64,000 bases of DNA from Pseudomonas quercus (GCF_012033695.1 NZ_JAAVJI010000001.1:62001-126000); one strand, 5' to 3'. Positions 9,831 through 21,300 are shown, counted from the first letter of the stretch. The notes: generated from the sequence alone by a model not told the origin. A program made the numbers and translations.

Positions 9831-11848
9831 ACCGGGGCGTCGATACTCGCCGGGTTGGCTTCACGCCGGTCCGCGCCTGGTTGGCAGTGGGCCTGCTGGC
9901 CCTGCCGGCTCTGTTGCTGTGGAACAGCATATGGGCCTTCGGCAGTGCGCCGTTTGGCACGCTGGCTACCCCTGATTCACCCGCCTGGCTGCTGTGGGCG
10001 GACCTGCACCTGCCGCGCGCCCTGGCTGGGTTGCTGGCCGGGTTGGCGTTTGGGCTGGCCGGGGCCCTGCTGCAAACGGTCACCCATAACCCGCTGGCGT
10101 CCAGCGACTTGCTGGGCGTGACCACCGGCGCCCAGCTGGGCCTGGTGGCGACCTTCATCTGGAGCAGCCTGCCCCTGGCCCCTACGCTGTTCGTAGGGGG
10201 CTTGCTGGCGGCGGGCCTGACCTTTGCCGTCGCGGGTGGCTGGCGAGCCTCACCACTGCGCATGACCCTCGCCGGCGCTGCCACCGCCCTGGCACTGAAC
10301 GCGTTACTTATGCTGGTGCTGACCGTCAGCGACGACTCAGCCGTCAGCCTGGTGCAATGGAGCACTGGCTCGTTGCAGCAGGTGGGCACTGAAGGCGTCA
10401 CCCTGGCCTGGCTGCTGGCGTTGCCCGCCGTGCTGCTGGTGCTGTGGCTGGTGCCGGGCCTGAACCTCATTCGCCTGGGCGACGAGCAGGCCAGCTTGCT
10501 GGGGCTGCGCCCGGCAGTGGTGCGTGCCGCCTGTGTCCTGCTGGCCACCTGGCTCACCGCGCTGGCCATCGGCCGCGCCGGGCCGGTGGGCTTTATTGGG
10601 CTGATCGCCCCCAACCTGCTACGCCTTTCAGGCGTTCACCGGCCGTCCCGCTTGATTCCCTTGTCCGGGCTATGGGGCGCTGTACTGCTGCTGGTGGCCG
10701 ATGCGGTAGTGATCGCTGCGGGAGATGACGGCCTGTTGCCCCTGGGCGTCATGACCGCGTTGATTGGTACTCCAGTGCTGCTACTGATTTTGCGCCGTAC
10801 CCTGGCACCCACTACAGCACGGCTCTCCATGGCCCCTGCGCAGGTGCAGCGCCGCCATGCCCGGCCCAGCCGCTTGTTTCTGGCCCTGGGCGCGGGGCTG
10901 CTGGCCGTGGTGCTGGTCACGGCCAGCCATGGCTCCAGTGGCACGACATTGCTGTCCTTGATGCAGGGCAGTGTGCAGGGTGACGCCCAGGCATTGCAGG
11001 TGCTCGGCCTGCGCCTGCCTCGCGTGTTGATCGCCATGCTGGGGGGCGCCTTGCTGGCCGCCAGCGGCATGCTATTGCAGGGCATGACCCGCAACCCGTT
11101 GGCAGGCCCGGAAATGTTTGGCAGCACGGCGGCTGCCAGCCTGGCGGTGTTGCTGATGCTGCTGTGGGTACCGGCAGCCAGCGACCTGATGGCCTGGTGG
11201 GGGGTGCCATTGGCCTGGGCAGCCTCGGCCGGCGTACTGGGTGTGGTGGTAGGCCTCAACTGGCGCGGCGGGCTTGAGCCCATGCGGGTCACCCTCACGG
11301 GCCTGGCCTGTGCTGCGTTGCTGGCCGCTGCGCTGAACCTGGTACTGCTGCAATTCCATGTGCACATCACCCAGGCGCTGAGCTGGATGGTGGGCAGCAC
11401 TTACGGGCAGGGCTGGGGCACACTGCTGTCCATTCTGCCCTGGGCGGTGGTCAGCCTGCCCCTGGCCTGGCGTGCTGGGCGCTGGCTGGAACTGCTGGCC
11501 CTGGGCGATGCCAGCGCCGCCTCGCTCGGGTTGAACGTGGCTCAAGCCCGGTTGGCGCTGTTGGCTGTGGCCAGCCTGATGACCGCTGCTGCCGTGGCAG
11601 GCACCGGGCCGGTAGCATTTGCCGGGCTGATCGCGCCCCACGCAGCTCGCCGTCTGGGCCTGCAAGGGCAACGGCAGCAGATAGGCGCGGCCATGCTGAT
11701 CGGGGCCTTGCTGCTGGGCCTGGCCGATTGTGTCGGGCGCGTGGCCTTCGCCCCCCGAGACCTGCCCTTGGGTATCATCACCGCCGCCATCGGCGCGCCG
11801 TACTTTCTCTGGCTACTGGCACGCAGTTACCTGCGCAAGGCACCCTGA
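9827..11848 (+). CDS. Fused double-length iron-siderophore ABC permease (FhuB type)
   Basis: Inner-membrane permease of about 673 residues formed of two tandem FecCD-type halves, as in E. coli FhuB (about 660). Each half carries the family's characteristic segments: LPRALAGLLAGLAFGLAGALLQ with HNPLASSDLLG in the first, LPRVLIAMLGGALLAASGMLLQ with RNPLAGPEMFG in the second. The ATPase-docking segments are RAGPVGFIGLIAPN and GTGPVAFAGLIAPHAARR. GTG at 9827 overlaps the upstream stop as GTGA; an in-frame GTG at 9806 is an alternative. The stop overlaps the next ATG by one base. A single fused protein supplies both halves of the translocation pathway. Confidence 0.92.
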   Translation: MNRGVDTRRVGFTPVRAWLAVGLLALPALLLWNSIWAFGSAPFGTLATPDSPAWLLWADLHLPRALAGLLAGLAFGLAGALLQTVTHNPLASSDLLGVTTGAQLGLVATFIWSSLPLAPTLFVGGLLAAGLTFAVAGGWRASPLRMTLAGAATALALNALLMLVLTVSDDSAVSLVQWSTGSLQQVGTEGVTLAWLLALPAVLLVLWLVPGLNLIRLGDEQASLLGLRPAVVRAACVLLATWLTALAIGRAGPVGFIGLIAPNLLRLSGVHRPSRLIPLSGLWGAVLLLVADAVVIAAGDDGLLPLGVMTALIGTPVLLLILRRTLAPTTARLSMAPAQVQRRHARPSRLFLALGAGLLAVVLVTASHGSSGTTLLSLMQGSVQGDAQALQVLGLRLPRVLIAMLGGALLAASGMLLQGMTRNPLAGPEMFGSTAAASLAVLLMLLWVPAASDLMAWWGVPLAWAASAGVLGVVVGLNWRGGLEPMRVTLTGLACAALLAAALNLVLLQFHVHITQALSWMVGSTYGQGWGTLLSILPWAVVSLPLAWRAGRWLELLALGDASAASLGLNVAQARLALLAVASLMTAAAVAGTGPVAFAGLIAPHAARRLGLQGQRQQIGAAMLIGALLLGLADCVGRVAFAPRDLPLGIITAAIGAPYFLWLLARSYLRKAP

Positions 11849-12735
11849 TGGACTTTCCCACCCTGCTGGCCCGGCCTGCCCTGGCCGAGCTGCGCGCCTA
11901 CTGCACCTTCCAGGACGACGGCCGCCGACGCGTCGGCGGCCAGGTGTTGCTCGACCCGCAGGCCTTGGCACTGGAACTGGCTCGCAGCGCCGAGCTGGAC
12001 CATCAGGCCGGCGAGCGCACGGTCAGCACCGGTGCGGCGCTAGCGGCGTTTACCCAAGCGCCTCCGGGCCGCAACCTGCACAGCCGGGCTTATGCGTCCG
12101 AGTGGTCGATCTACCTGGCCGGGACGTTGTTGTACCTGGTGGCCGTGCCAGCGCTGCTGGTGCGGGCTGTACCGAACCTGTCCCTGGCCAGCCTGCGTTT
12201 CGATCCCCAGGGTTACCCCAAGCAGGTGCTGCTGGCGCCTACCCTGGTGGTGGCCAGCGATGTGCGCAGCCGCTACGGCGCGTTACTGGAGGAGGTGTTT
12301 CCAGCGATGGTGGAGGGGCTTCACCAAGCCAGTGGCGTGAGCCGTGACATCCTCTGGGTGAACATAGCCTCGCGTATCGATACGGTCTTCCTGGCCCTGG
12401 CCGAGCACCTGCCCAGCCTGGCCGAGGCGGCCCTGGCCGAACGGGCGCAACTGCTGGAAGCGCCGCTCAGCCTTGATGGGCGGTCGCCCAACCCGTACCG
12501 CAATGCGTTTCTGTTTCACCAGGACGTGCATCCGCTGGCCCCTCAACGCCTGCGGGTACGGCGCAACTGCTGCCTGCGTTATGCCTTCGAAGACCATTTC
12601 AAATACTGCACCACCTGCCCCTTGCTGAAAAAACGGCCTATGGCCGAGCGCCAAGCCCACTTCGAACGGCTGGCCGAGCATGACCACGACCATGACCATG
12701 ACCATGACCATGAGGGCCCGCACCATGAGCCGTGA
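11848..12735 (+). CDS. FhuF-type 2Fe-2S siderophore-iron reductase with His-Asp tail
   Basis: Cytoplasmic reductase that releases iron from the imported ferric siderophore. The 295-residue protein has the FhuF C-terminal cysteine pattern CC-x10-C-x2-C (RRNCC...KYCTTCPLL near residues 246-265) that ligates a 2Fe-2S cluster. ATG at 11848 overlaps the permease stop by one base (TGATG). It has an unusual C-terminus: after the FhuF domain a run of alternating His-Asp (residues 278-289) then EGPHHEP, encoded by a hexanucleotide repeat. FhuF proteins normally end shortly after the cysteine cluster. The tail could bind a metal, but this is speculative. Its last codons overlap the next gene by 11 bases. 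Confidence 0.88.
   Translation: MDFPTLLARPALAELRAYCTFQDDGRRRVGGQVLLDPQALALELARSAELDHQAGERTVSTGAALAAFTQAPPGRNLHSRAYASEWSIYLAGTLLYLVAVPALLVRAVPNLSLASLRFDPQGYPKQVLLAPTLVVASDVRSRYGALLEEVFPAMVEGLHQASGVSRDILWVNIASRIDTVFLALAEHLPSLAEAALAERAQLLEAPLSLDGRSPNPYRNAFLFHQDVHPLAPQRLRVRRNCCLRYAFEDHFKYCTTCPLLKKRPMAERQAHFERLAEHDHDHDHDHDHEGPHHEP
12679..12714 (+). repeat. Hexanucleotide repeat CATGAC (six units) at gene overlap
   Basis: Six tandem hexamers (CATGAC, CACGAC, three CATGAC, CATGAG). In the reductase frame they encode the His-Asp tail; in the binding-protein frame they give a string of Met-Thr codons, that is, several in-frame ATGs just upstream of that gene's likely start. Unit gain or loss would keep both frames but alter tail length and the number of upstream start codons. 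Confidence 0.9.
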
Positions 12736-13666
12736 GGTGGACCGTACCCGCCGGCTGTTGCTTGGTGCTGCCCTGGCCTTGCCGTTGGCAGGGTGCTGGG
12801 GTGGTGCGCCCAAGGTCCTGCACACGCCCTTGGGTCAGCGCTCGCTCAGCCTGCCCACCCAGGCCCGGCGGGTGGTGTGCCTGGAGTTCGTATTCACCGA
12901 AGCGGTACTCAGCCTGGGCCTTACGCCCGTAGGTGTGGCCGACCCTGACGTGTATCGGCGCTGGGTGGGTATCGAGGCCCAACGGCTGGAGCAGGTGGCC
13001 TCTGTGGGTACGCGCCAGCAACCGGACTTGGAGGCCATTGCCGCCCTGCAACCGGACCTGATCATTGGTTATGCCCAACGCCATAGCCGCATCGCTGAAC
13101 AATTGGCGACCATCGCCCCCACGCTCGTCTACGACTTGGAGCCCGTGCCGGGGCAGGGCGATGCCCTTACGCGGCTGCGTGCGGTCTGCGATGACTTGGC
13201 GACCCATGTGGCTGCCAGCGCCGCTGCCCAGGCGCTGGCCCGCCGCCTGGACGACGCCCTGGCCCGCACACGTGCCCAAGTGGAACGCCTGCAACTGGCC
13301 GAGCGCCCCACCGCATTGCTCAACCCGCTCACCGAGGACGGCAGCTTCTGGGGGTTCGACCGCCGCAGCTCCGTGGGTGCGTTGCTGGACAAGGTCGGCC
13401 TGCGCAACGCCTGGGCCACCACCTCCGAGCGGCAAATGGGCGTGCGCCTGTCCATGAACGCCTTGTTTGCCCATTCGGACTGGTTGCTGCTGCTGATCGA
13501 CCGCCCCGATCGGCCGCTGTACCAGCAGCGTTTGTGGCAGCAAGTACCTGCGGTCAAGGCTGGCCGGGTCGGCTTTCTACCTCGGGATACCTGGACCTTC
13601 GGTGGCCTCACGGCCATGACTACCTTTGCCGGGCGTGTTGGGCAGGCGTTACCGGGCTTGCGATAG
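12725..13666 (+). CDS. Ferric siderophore ABC transporter, periplasmic binding lipoprotein
   Basis: Periplasmic binding protein of the FecB/FhuD/BtuF family, 313 residues from ATG 12725. The N-terminus has a twin arginine before a hydrophobic stretch (TRRLLLGAALALPLAGC) ending in a lipobox (LAGC), so it is probably a membrane-anchored lipoprotein, possibly Tat-exported. Family features include RRVVCLEFVFTEAVLSLGL early and PDLEAIAALQPDLIIGY mid-protein. The chosen start gives a normal signal peptide; starts inside the upstream repeat (from 12680) would add a Met-Thr-rich leader. It completes the receptor-ATPase-permease-reductase-binding protein uptake operon. Confidence 0.9.
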   Translation: MSREVDRTRRLLLGAALALPLAGCWGGAPKVLHTPLGQRSLSLPTQARRVVCLEFVFTEAVLSLGLTPVGVADPDVYRRWVGIEAQRLEQVASVGTRQQPDLEAIAALQPDLIIGYAQRHSRIAEQLATIAPTLVYDLEPVPGQGDALTRLRAVCDDLATHVAASAAAQALARRLDDALARTRAQVERLQLAERPTALLNPLTEDGSFWGFDRRSSVGALLDKVGLRNAWATTSERQMGVRLSMNALFAHSDWLLLLIDRPDRPLYQQRLWQQVPAVKAGRVGFLPRDTWTFGGLTAMTTFAGRVGQALPGLR

Positions 13667-13793
13667 TTCGGTGGAGGCCTGTAGGGGCGGGCGGTTTACC
13701 GCGCTCGCTCGCCACACAGCGTGTAACGCTATTGACGATCATGCACAGCAGTGGGGCGGGTACCTTTCCGGGTTCAACCAGGGAGGGTGTTCA

Positions 13794-14244
13794 ATGCAGC
13801 GCTATCACAGTAAACGTCTACGGGCTGGGCGGTGGTCCGAAGTGGGTAGGGTCTACCTGATCACCACGGCAACCCTAGGCCGTATGCCCTTGTTTGATCG
13901 TTGGCAAACCGGCCTCCCTGTGGTGCAGGCTTTTCGTCAACAACAGGACAATGGCAGACAGCATCGCCTGGGTCGTGATGCCCGATCATATTCACTGGTT
14001 GGTCAGGCTTACGTCCGGGTGTCTCGAACAGTTGGTCGGTCAAGTGAAATCGCACGCGGCACTGTCGTTCAATCAACAGGCAGGCAGGTCTGGCCCCCTT
14101 TGGCAAAAAGGCTTCCACGACAGGGCCATGCGCCGAGAAGATGACCTCAAGGCCGCCGCCCGTTACATCATCTACAACCCGGTCAGGGCCGGGCTTGTGC
14201 AAACCCCTAGGGACTATTGCCTATGGGATGCCATGTGGCTATGA
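13794..14244 (+). pseudogene. REP-associated tyrosine transposase (RAYT), frameshifted
   Basis: The N-terminal part (from ATG 13794: MQRYHSKRLRAGRWSEVGRVYLITTAT...) and C-terminal part (SIAWVVMPDHIHWLVRL... FHDRAMRREDDLKAAARYIIYNPVRAGLV... LWDAMWL) match a RAYT/Y1-type transposase but lie in frames offset by one base. The switch must fall near 13935-13960 (CAACAACAGGACAATGGCAGAC). The HIH metal/catalytic motif survives in the second part. Full RAYTs are about 150 residues, and the two parts together give that length. The C-terminus is at 14244, immediately beside a large REP array, the normal partner of this enzyme. It is either a broken gene or a sequencing error; the former is favoured because no intact reading exists. 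Confidence 0.85.
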
Positions 14245-14296
14245 AGCCCATGCTGGCTAGGCACAGGTGTTCGGCCTGTTCCCAAAGCTGGCGCCG

Positions 14297-15172
14297 ACCC
14301 CCTGTGGGAGTTCGCGTAGCGGACGAACCGGGCACCCGACACACCGCGTCGACCCTGTTCCCGGTCTCCGCCTTTGGCTACGCCCGGTCCAACAGCAGGC
14401 GCCGCACCCCCCTGTGGGAGTTCGCGCAGCGGACGAACCGGACACCCGGCCACACCGCCGTGGCCCCGTTCCCGGTCTCCGCCTTTGGCTGCGCCCGGTC
14501 CAACAGCAGGCACCGCGCACCCCTGTGGGAGTTCGCATAGCGGACGAACCGGCCACCTGGCACACCGCGTCAGCCCTGTTCCCGGTCTCCGCCTTTGGCT
14601 GCGCCCGGTCCAACAGCAGGCGCCGCACCCCTGTGGGAGTTCGCGTAGCGGACGAACTGGCCACCCGGCACACCGCGTCGGCCCTGTTCCCGGTCTCCGC
14701 CTTTGGCTGCGCCCGGTCCAACAGCAGGCACCGCGCACCCCTGTGGGAGTTCGCATAGCGGACGAACCGGCCACCTGGCACACCGCGTCGGCCCTGTTCC
14801 CGGTCTCCGCCTTTGGCTGCGCCCGGTCCAACAGCAGGCGCCGCACCCCCCTGTGGGAGTTCGCGCAGTGGACGAACCGGACACCCGGCCACACCGCCGT
14901 GGCCCTGTTCCCGGTCTCCGCCTTTGGCTGCGCCCGGTCCAACAGCAGGCACCGCGCACCCCTGTGGGAGTTCGCATAGCGGACGAACCGGCCACCCGGC
15001 ACACCGCGTCGGCCCTGTTCCCGGTCTCCGCCTTTGGCTGCGCCCGGTCCAACAGCAGGCGCCGCACCCCCCTGTGGGAGTTCGCGTAGCGGACGAACCG
15101 AACATCCGGCACACCGCCGTGGCCCTGTTCCCGGTCTCCGCCTTCGGCTACGCCCGGTCCCACAGCAAGCAG
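14297..15172. repeat. REP/BIME array, eight ~110-bp units
   Basis: About 0.9 kb without a real gene. Eight tandem units begin with TGTGGGAGTTCGC at 14303, 14413, 14524, 14632, 14742, 14852, 14963 and 15073 (spacing 108-111). Each unit has two inverted REP-like elements: one reading TGTGGGAGTTCGCGTAGCGG, the other ending CCGGTCCAACAG, which is the complement of a CTGTTGGACCGG start. Sub-variants alternate (CGTAGC, CGCAGC, CATAGC after TTCG), and the pair at 14413-14631 is nearly repeated at 14852-15072, so the array grew by duplicating multi-unit blocks. Open frames across it on both strands are by-products of the repeat. Confidence 0.95.
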
Positions 15173-15301
15173 CGAGCAGCGAGTAGCTTCGAACCTGGGC
15201 GCATTTTATTACTGAAGATTTCCACACGCGTTTCGTCTCCCAGATAAGACACTTTTAGCTGCCCCTGCGGTGGCTGCCCATGGACTTATCACGACGCGCC
15301 C

Positions 15302-18300
15302 ATGAACCAGTCAACTTCATCGAACACCGCCGCCCCTGCCGCCGCACCCCGGGATCGCCAGGCCATTTCCGCACGCTATGCCGCCTTGCCGGTGGACAAA
15401 CGCAGCCAGTTTCGCGCTCGGCTGGCGGAGCTGAACCTGGAGGGGAGCCAGTTGCCAGCGGTGCCGCTGCTGGCGCGAGCAGCGGATGGCAGCGCCCGTG
15501 GCCCGCTCTCAGCCATGCAACAGCAGCTGTGGTTCCTGGCCCGGCTGGACGGCGACAGCAGTGCCTATCACATGACCGGTGGCTTGCGCCTGGACGGCGC
15601 GCTGAGCCGCGAGCGGCTGCTGGCTGGGATTGCGGGTTTGGCCCAGCGCCACGACACCCTGCGCACGCGCATCCTTGAAGAGGACGGGGAGCCGGTACAG
15701 GCCATCGATGCCTTTGACCCGGCAGCCGCCCAGGCCTTGTGCGCGTTTCACGACCTGCGTGACGCGACCGGTACAGCCCCCGCTGGCGCCTTGGAAGGCC
15801 TGGCCGAAGCCTTTTACCTGCGCCGCTTCGACCTGGAACAAGGGCCGTTGTGGCGCCTGGCATTGGTTACCGTGGGCGAAGGGCGTCATGTTCTGCTCTT
15901 GACCCTGCACCACGTGATCGCCGACGGCTTCTCCATGGCGGTGCTGGTACGCGAATTCGCCCAGGGCTACAGCGGCCAACAGCCTGCCGCGCCGCTGGCC
16001 GTGCAGTTCGCTGACTGGGTGCAGTGGCAAGCCGACTGGCACAGCCCGGCAGCCCACGCCGCCGACCTGGCCTATTGGCGTAAACGCCTCGCCGAACCGC
16101 TGGAGCCACTGGCGCTACCGTTGGATCGCCCGCGCACCGAGATTCGCAACGGCCATGGGGCGCGGACCGTACACCGGTTGCCGGCCGAGTCGTTGGCAGG
16201 CCTGCGGGCGCTGGCCAAGGCGCAACGCAGCACCCTGTCGGCCATCCTGCTAGCGGTGTATCAGTTGGTCCTGAGCCGGCACAGCGGCCAGCCCACGGTG
16301 CGGGTGGGCATGCCCCTGGCTAACCGCGACCGTTCTGAAACCGCGCCCTTGATCGGGTGCCTGGTCAATACCGTGGTGATCGAGGCCGAGCTGGCCGGTG
16401 CGCTGCCGTTCACGGCCTTGCTCCAGCAGGTGCAGCAGCGCCTGGGTGAAGCCATGGCCCATGGTGGCGTGTCCTTCGCCGACCTGGTGCAGGCCCTGCG
16501 GCCCACGCCGGCCCCGGGTGTTACGCCCTTGTGCCAGGCCCTGTTCAACGTGCTGGAAGTGCAGGGCAGCGGCCTGCCGCAACTGCCCGGTGTGCAAGTT
16601 ACCGAGTGGAGCCCGGCGCACCCTGTGGCCCGGTATGACCTGAGCCTGGATATCCGCGACCAGAGCGACACCCTGACGTTTGCGTTCATCTACGCCACGG
16701 ACATTTTCAACGCCGACACGGTGCAACGCCTGGCCGACGATTACTTCTGCCTGCTGGAACAGGTGATCCTGGATAGCCAGGCGCCGCTGGGCCGCCTGGC
16801 GCTGGCCGGGCTGGCCCCGGTCACCCATCAGCTACCTTCGACGCCTTTCGTGTCGCTGGCCGAGCGCCTGTTCGACCAAGCCCGCAAGCGGCCCGATAGC
16901 ACCGCCGTAGTCGCCGGTGACGTTGCCCTCAGCTACCGGCAACTCAGCACGGGCGCCCAAGGGCTCGCCGCTCGCTTGCAAGCCCAAGGCGTGAAGGCTG
17001 GCGAATGCGTGGGCGTCTGCGTGGAGCGCTCGGCAGCGCTGCCCATCGCCTTGTACGGTGTGCTGGCCAGTGGCGCCGCCTACGTGCCCCTGGACCCCGA
17101 CTACCCCCTGGACCGTTTGCAGTACATCCTCGCCGATGCCGGTATCACACGCGTGGTCGTAGACCCAGCGTGCCAGCAGCGCCACGTGGCGCTGTTCAAC
17201 GGCTTGGCCTGCGTAACCGTCGAGCAAACAGAACAGGCGAGGGCACTGGCGCCGGTGCACAGCCATCCCGACCAACTGGCCTACGTGATCTACACCTCCG
17301 GCTCCACTGGCCAACCCAAGGGAGTGGCCGTGACCCAGCGCAATGTGGCGCGCCTGCTGGATGTCACCTTGGCGCCGTTTGCCTTAAACGAGAAGGACGT
17401 GTGGAGCTGCTTCCACTCCTACGCCTTTGACTTTTCAGTATGGGAGCTGTTCGGGGCGCTATCCTCCGGCGGGCAGGCGGTGATCGTACCGTACTGGGCC
17501 GCCCGTTCAGCTGAACAGTTCCATGCCCTGGTGCACGCCACTGGCGTGACAGTGCTGAACCAGACCCCCTCGGCGTTCCTGCCGCTGATCCAGGCCGAGC
17601 AGGACTTGCGAGCACCGTTGCACACCCTGCGCTGCGTGATCTTTGGCGGAGAGAAACTGGAGCCCCATGCGCTGGCCCAGTGGCTGGCCTGGCGAGGCGA
17701 GGCCGCCCCTCGGCTGGTGAACATGTACGGCATCACGGAAACCACCGTGCATGTGACCGCCAGGGATATCACCTTGGCCGATACCCAAGGCCACGCGCCC
17801 AGCCTGATCGGCGAGCCACTGGCCGACTTGCAGCTGTACGTGTTGGATGCGGACCTGAACCCTTCGCCCTTGGGCACCGTGGGTGAGCTGTGCGTCGGCG
17901 GGGCCGGCCTGGCCCGTGGTTACCTGGGGCAGCCGGCGCTGACCGCCAGCCGCTTCGTGGCCGACCCCTTCGGGCCGCCAGGCGCTCGCCTGTACCGGTC
18001 CGGCGACCTGGCCCGGCGCCTGCCGAGCGGCGAACTGGAATACCTGGGGCGCAACGATGCCCAGGTGAAGATCCGAGGGTTTCGTATCGAGCCGGGCGAG
18101 ATCAGTGCCCAGTTGCGGGAACACCCTCAGGTGCGTTCGGCCGTGGTAGTGGCACGCCCAAGCGGGCAGGGCGACCTGCGCCTGGTGGCCTACCTGGTAG
18201 CCGGCCCCGAGAGCACCCCAATGGGCGCTCCACTGGACGCCCCATCCCTCCGGGATTACCTGGCCACGCGCCTGCCAGCCCACATGGTTCCTGCCGCTTT

Positions 18301-21300
18301 CGTCTGGCTAGAGGCGCTACCGCTTACCGCCAACGGCAAGCTGGACACCAAAGCCTTGCCCGACCCCCAAGCGCAGCAGGCCGAGCGGCCATTCCTGCCC
18401 CCTGAAGGCGCCTATGAACAAGCGCTGGCAGCGATCTGGCAAGACGTGCTGGGCGACGTCACCGTCGGCCGCGATGACAACTTCTTCGAGCTGGGCGGCC
18501 ACTCCCTCAGCGCCGTGAAGGTGACCACCCGTGTGCGTGAGCGCTTGCACCTTACGCTCCCGCTGCAGCAGGTGTTCAACCTGCCCACCTTGCGCCAGTT
18601 CGCCGCGGCCCTGGCCGACCTTCAGGGCGTTGTCAGTGACGTTGCCCCTGCCAACACCTTGCGGCCACGGGCCCAGCGTGACGGGTTCGATCCCGCACAA
18701 CCGCTGCCGGTGTCCCAGGCCCAGGCACGGCTATGGGTGCTGTGGCAGCTGGAGCCTGAAAGCAGCGCCTACCATGTGCCCGGTGCAGTTCGCCTGTACG
18801 GTGAAGTGAATGCCCAGCGCATACGCCAGGCCTTTACCCAGGTGGTGGCGCGCCATGAAGCCTTGCGCACCACCTTCCACCTGGTAGACGGCCAGCCCTG
18901 CCAGCAGGTAGGGCTGGACACCCGCTTCCAATGGCACACCGCGACCTTCGACGCCACCAGCCCCGGCGCCCTGAACGAGGCGTTGCGCGAGCAGGTCACC
19001 CGGCCATTCGACCTGGCCCAGGGCCCGCTGCTGCGCGTGAGCCTGCTGTCCAGCAGCCCCACCGAGCATGTGCTGGCGGTGGTGATGCACCACATCATTG
19101 CCGATGGCTGGTCCATGAACCTGTTGATCGACGAGTTCTGCACCGGTCATGAAGCCCTGCGCCAGGGCATGAGTGCACAATGGCCAGCCTTGCCGATCCA
19201 GTGTGCCGACCACGCCCTGTGGGAGCGTTCGCAGCAGGCCCAGCAAGCGGCGGACCTGCACTGGTGGCAGGCCACCCTGGGTGCCGAACAGCCGGTATTG
19301 GACCTGCCCCTGGCCCGGCCACGCCCCGCCGTGCGTGACGGCGCTGGTGCACGCTACGTGCATGCCCTCAGCCCCGAGCATACCCGCGCCTTGCGCCACC
19401 TGGCCCAAGGCGCCGGCACCACCTTGTTCAGCACCTTGCTGACGGCCTACCAGGCGCTGCTGCACCGGTACAGCGGCCAGGCTGACCTGCGTATCGGCAT
19501 TCCGGTCGCCAACCGCGAGCAACTGGAGGTGGAAAGCCTGATCGGGTTCTTCACCAATACCTTGGTAATACGTGCTCAGGTGCAAGGTCAGCAGCCGTTT
19601 GCCACGCTGCTTGACCAGACCCGCACACAGGTGCTCGACGCCCAGGCCCATGCCAGTGTGCCGTTCGCGCAACTGGTGGACGCCTTGCAGCCCCAGCGCG
19701 AGCTGGGCCTGTCCCCCCTGTTCCAGACCATGTTCAACCTGCAAGTGACCCCGCCTGGGCAGTTCGCAACCCTGGGCGGCCTACGGGTGAGCACCTTCGA
19801 GTCACCGGCCATGGGCGGGGAGACCGCGCCCTTTGACCTCACCCTGGACGTCACCGACCGCGGCGACACCCTGCGCCTGTCCTTCGGCTATGCCACCGAT
19901 GTACTGGAGCCTTCCACCATCGAGGCCATGGCCGACCACTATGTGAACCTGCTCAGCCAGGTCGTGGCGCATCCCACTCGGGCCATTGGGGCCTTGGTGC
20001 TAGGTACGCCAGTGGCCCCCTCTGCGGCCAACCGACCTTACCAGTGTGTGCTGGCCCGGTTTGCCGAACAGGCCAGTGCCAACGCGCAAGCTTGCGCCCT
20101 GCGCTCGCCCGATACGCCACACCAGGCCACCGTGTCGTACGGCGAACTGGCCCACGATGCTGGCCGTGTTGCCGCACGGTTAATGGTCGCCAACAGCCCG
20201 GCCGAAGCCCGGATCGGGCTGTGTGTGAGCCGTTCACCCGCCATGGTTGCCGCCTTGCTGGGCATCTGGCGCGCCGGTGGGGCCTTTGTGCCCCTAGACC
20301 CTCACTACCCGCCTGAGCGCCTGGCCCACATCGTGGCGGACGCCGGTATCGAGCAGGTGGTGGTGGACCGTGCCAGCGCAGCCCTGCTATCGACGGTGCT
20401 CAAGGGCTTGACCTTGCACGTGCTCGAAGACCACGACCTTACGCCAGCCGTCCCCCTCGAATGCCAGGCGCCTGCGGCCACTGCATTGGCCTACGTGATG
20501 TACACCTCCGGCTCCACCGGCGCGCCTAAAGGTGTGGCGATGACCCACGGTGCCTTGTCGGTGCACATGGAAGACGTGTTCGCGCGTTTTGCCCTCAACG
20601 CTCAGGACCGCGTGCTGCAGTTTTCCACCATCAACTTCGACGCTGCCTTGGAACAGTTGCTGCCCGCCCTGTGCGTAGGTGCCCGTGTGGTGCTGCGTGG
20701 CCCCGAGCTGTGGAGCTGGCCTGAGTTCAATGCGGTGCTGGCCGAGGAGGCCGTGACGGTTGCGGACCTGCCCACGGCCTTCTGGCAGCAGTGGCTGGGT
20801 GACCTGCCCACGGCGCTGCCGGCCTTGCGGCTGGTGACCGTGGGTGGCGAAGCGTTAAGTGGCCAGGCCTTGGCTCGATGGCGTGCCAGTGGCCTGTGCA
20901 ACGTCCGTTTCGAGAACACCTATGGCCCTACCGAGGCCGCCATTTCAGCCATGAGCCGCCATACCCGTGCTGCCGATACCCAGGAGGCCGTGGTCACCCT
21001 GGGTACTGCCTATCCAGGCCGGGCGGTTCATGTGCTCGATGCCTGGGGCAACCGGGTGCCCGACGGTGCCACGGGCGAACTATGCATTGGAGGGGAGGGG
21101 TTGGCACGGGGCTATTTAGGGCGCCCTGCAGCCACCGCCGAACGCTTTGTGCCCGACCCCTTCGGCCTGCCCGGCGCGCGCCTGTACCGTACCGGCGACC
21201 TGTGCCGCGTGCGGCCCGGCCAGCAGGCTGAACCTGTGATCGATTACCTGGGCCGGGGTGACCGCCAGGTGAAGCTACGCGGCTACCGTATCGAACTGGC

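Noticed and set aside
13935..13960. Programmed frameshift in the RAYT gene
   Set aside because: No slippery heptamer or downstream structure was evident; mutation or sequencing error is simpler.
14257..15247. Several open frames on both strands across the REP array encoding a repeated ~37-residue protein
   Set aside because: The unit length of about 110 bases cycles through frames without stops; the repeats are REP elements, no family is recognisable and no RBS is present.
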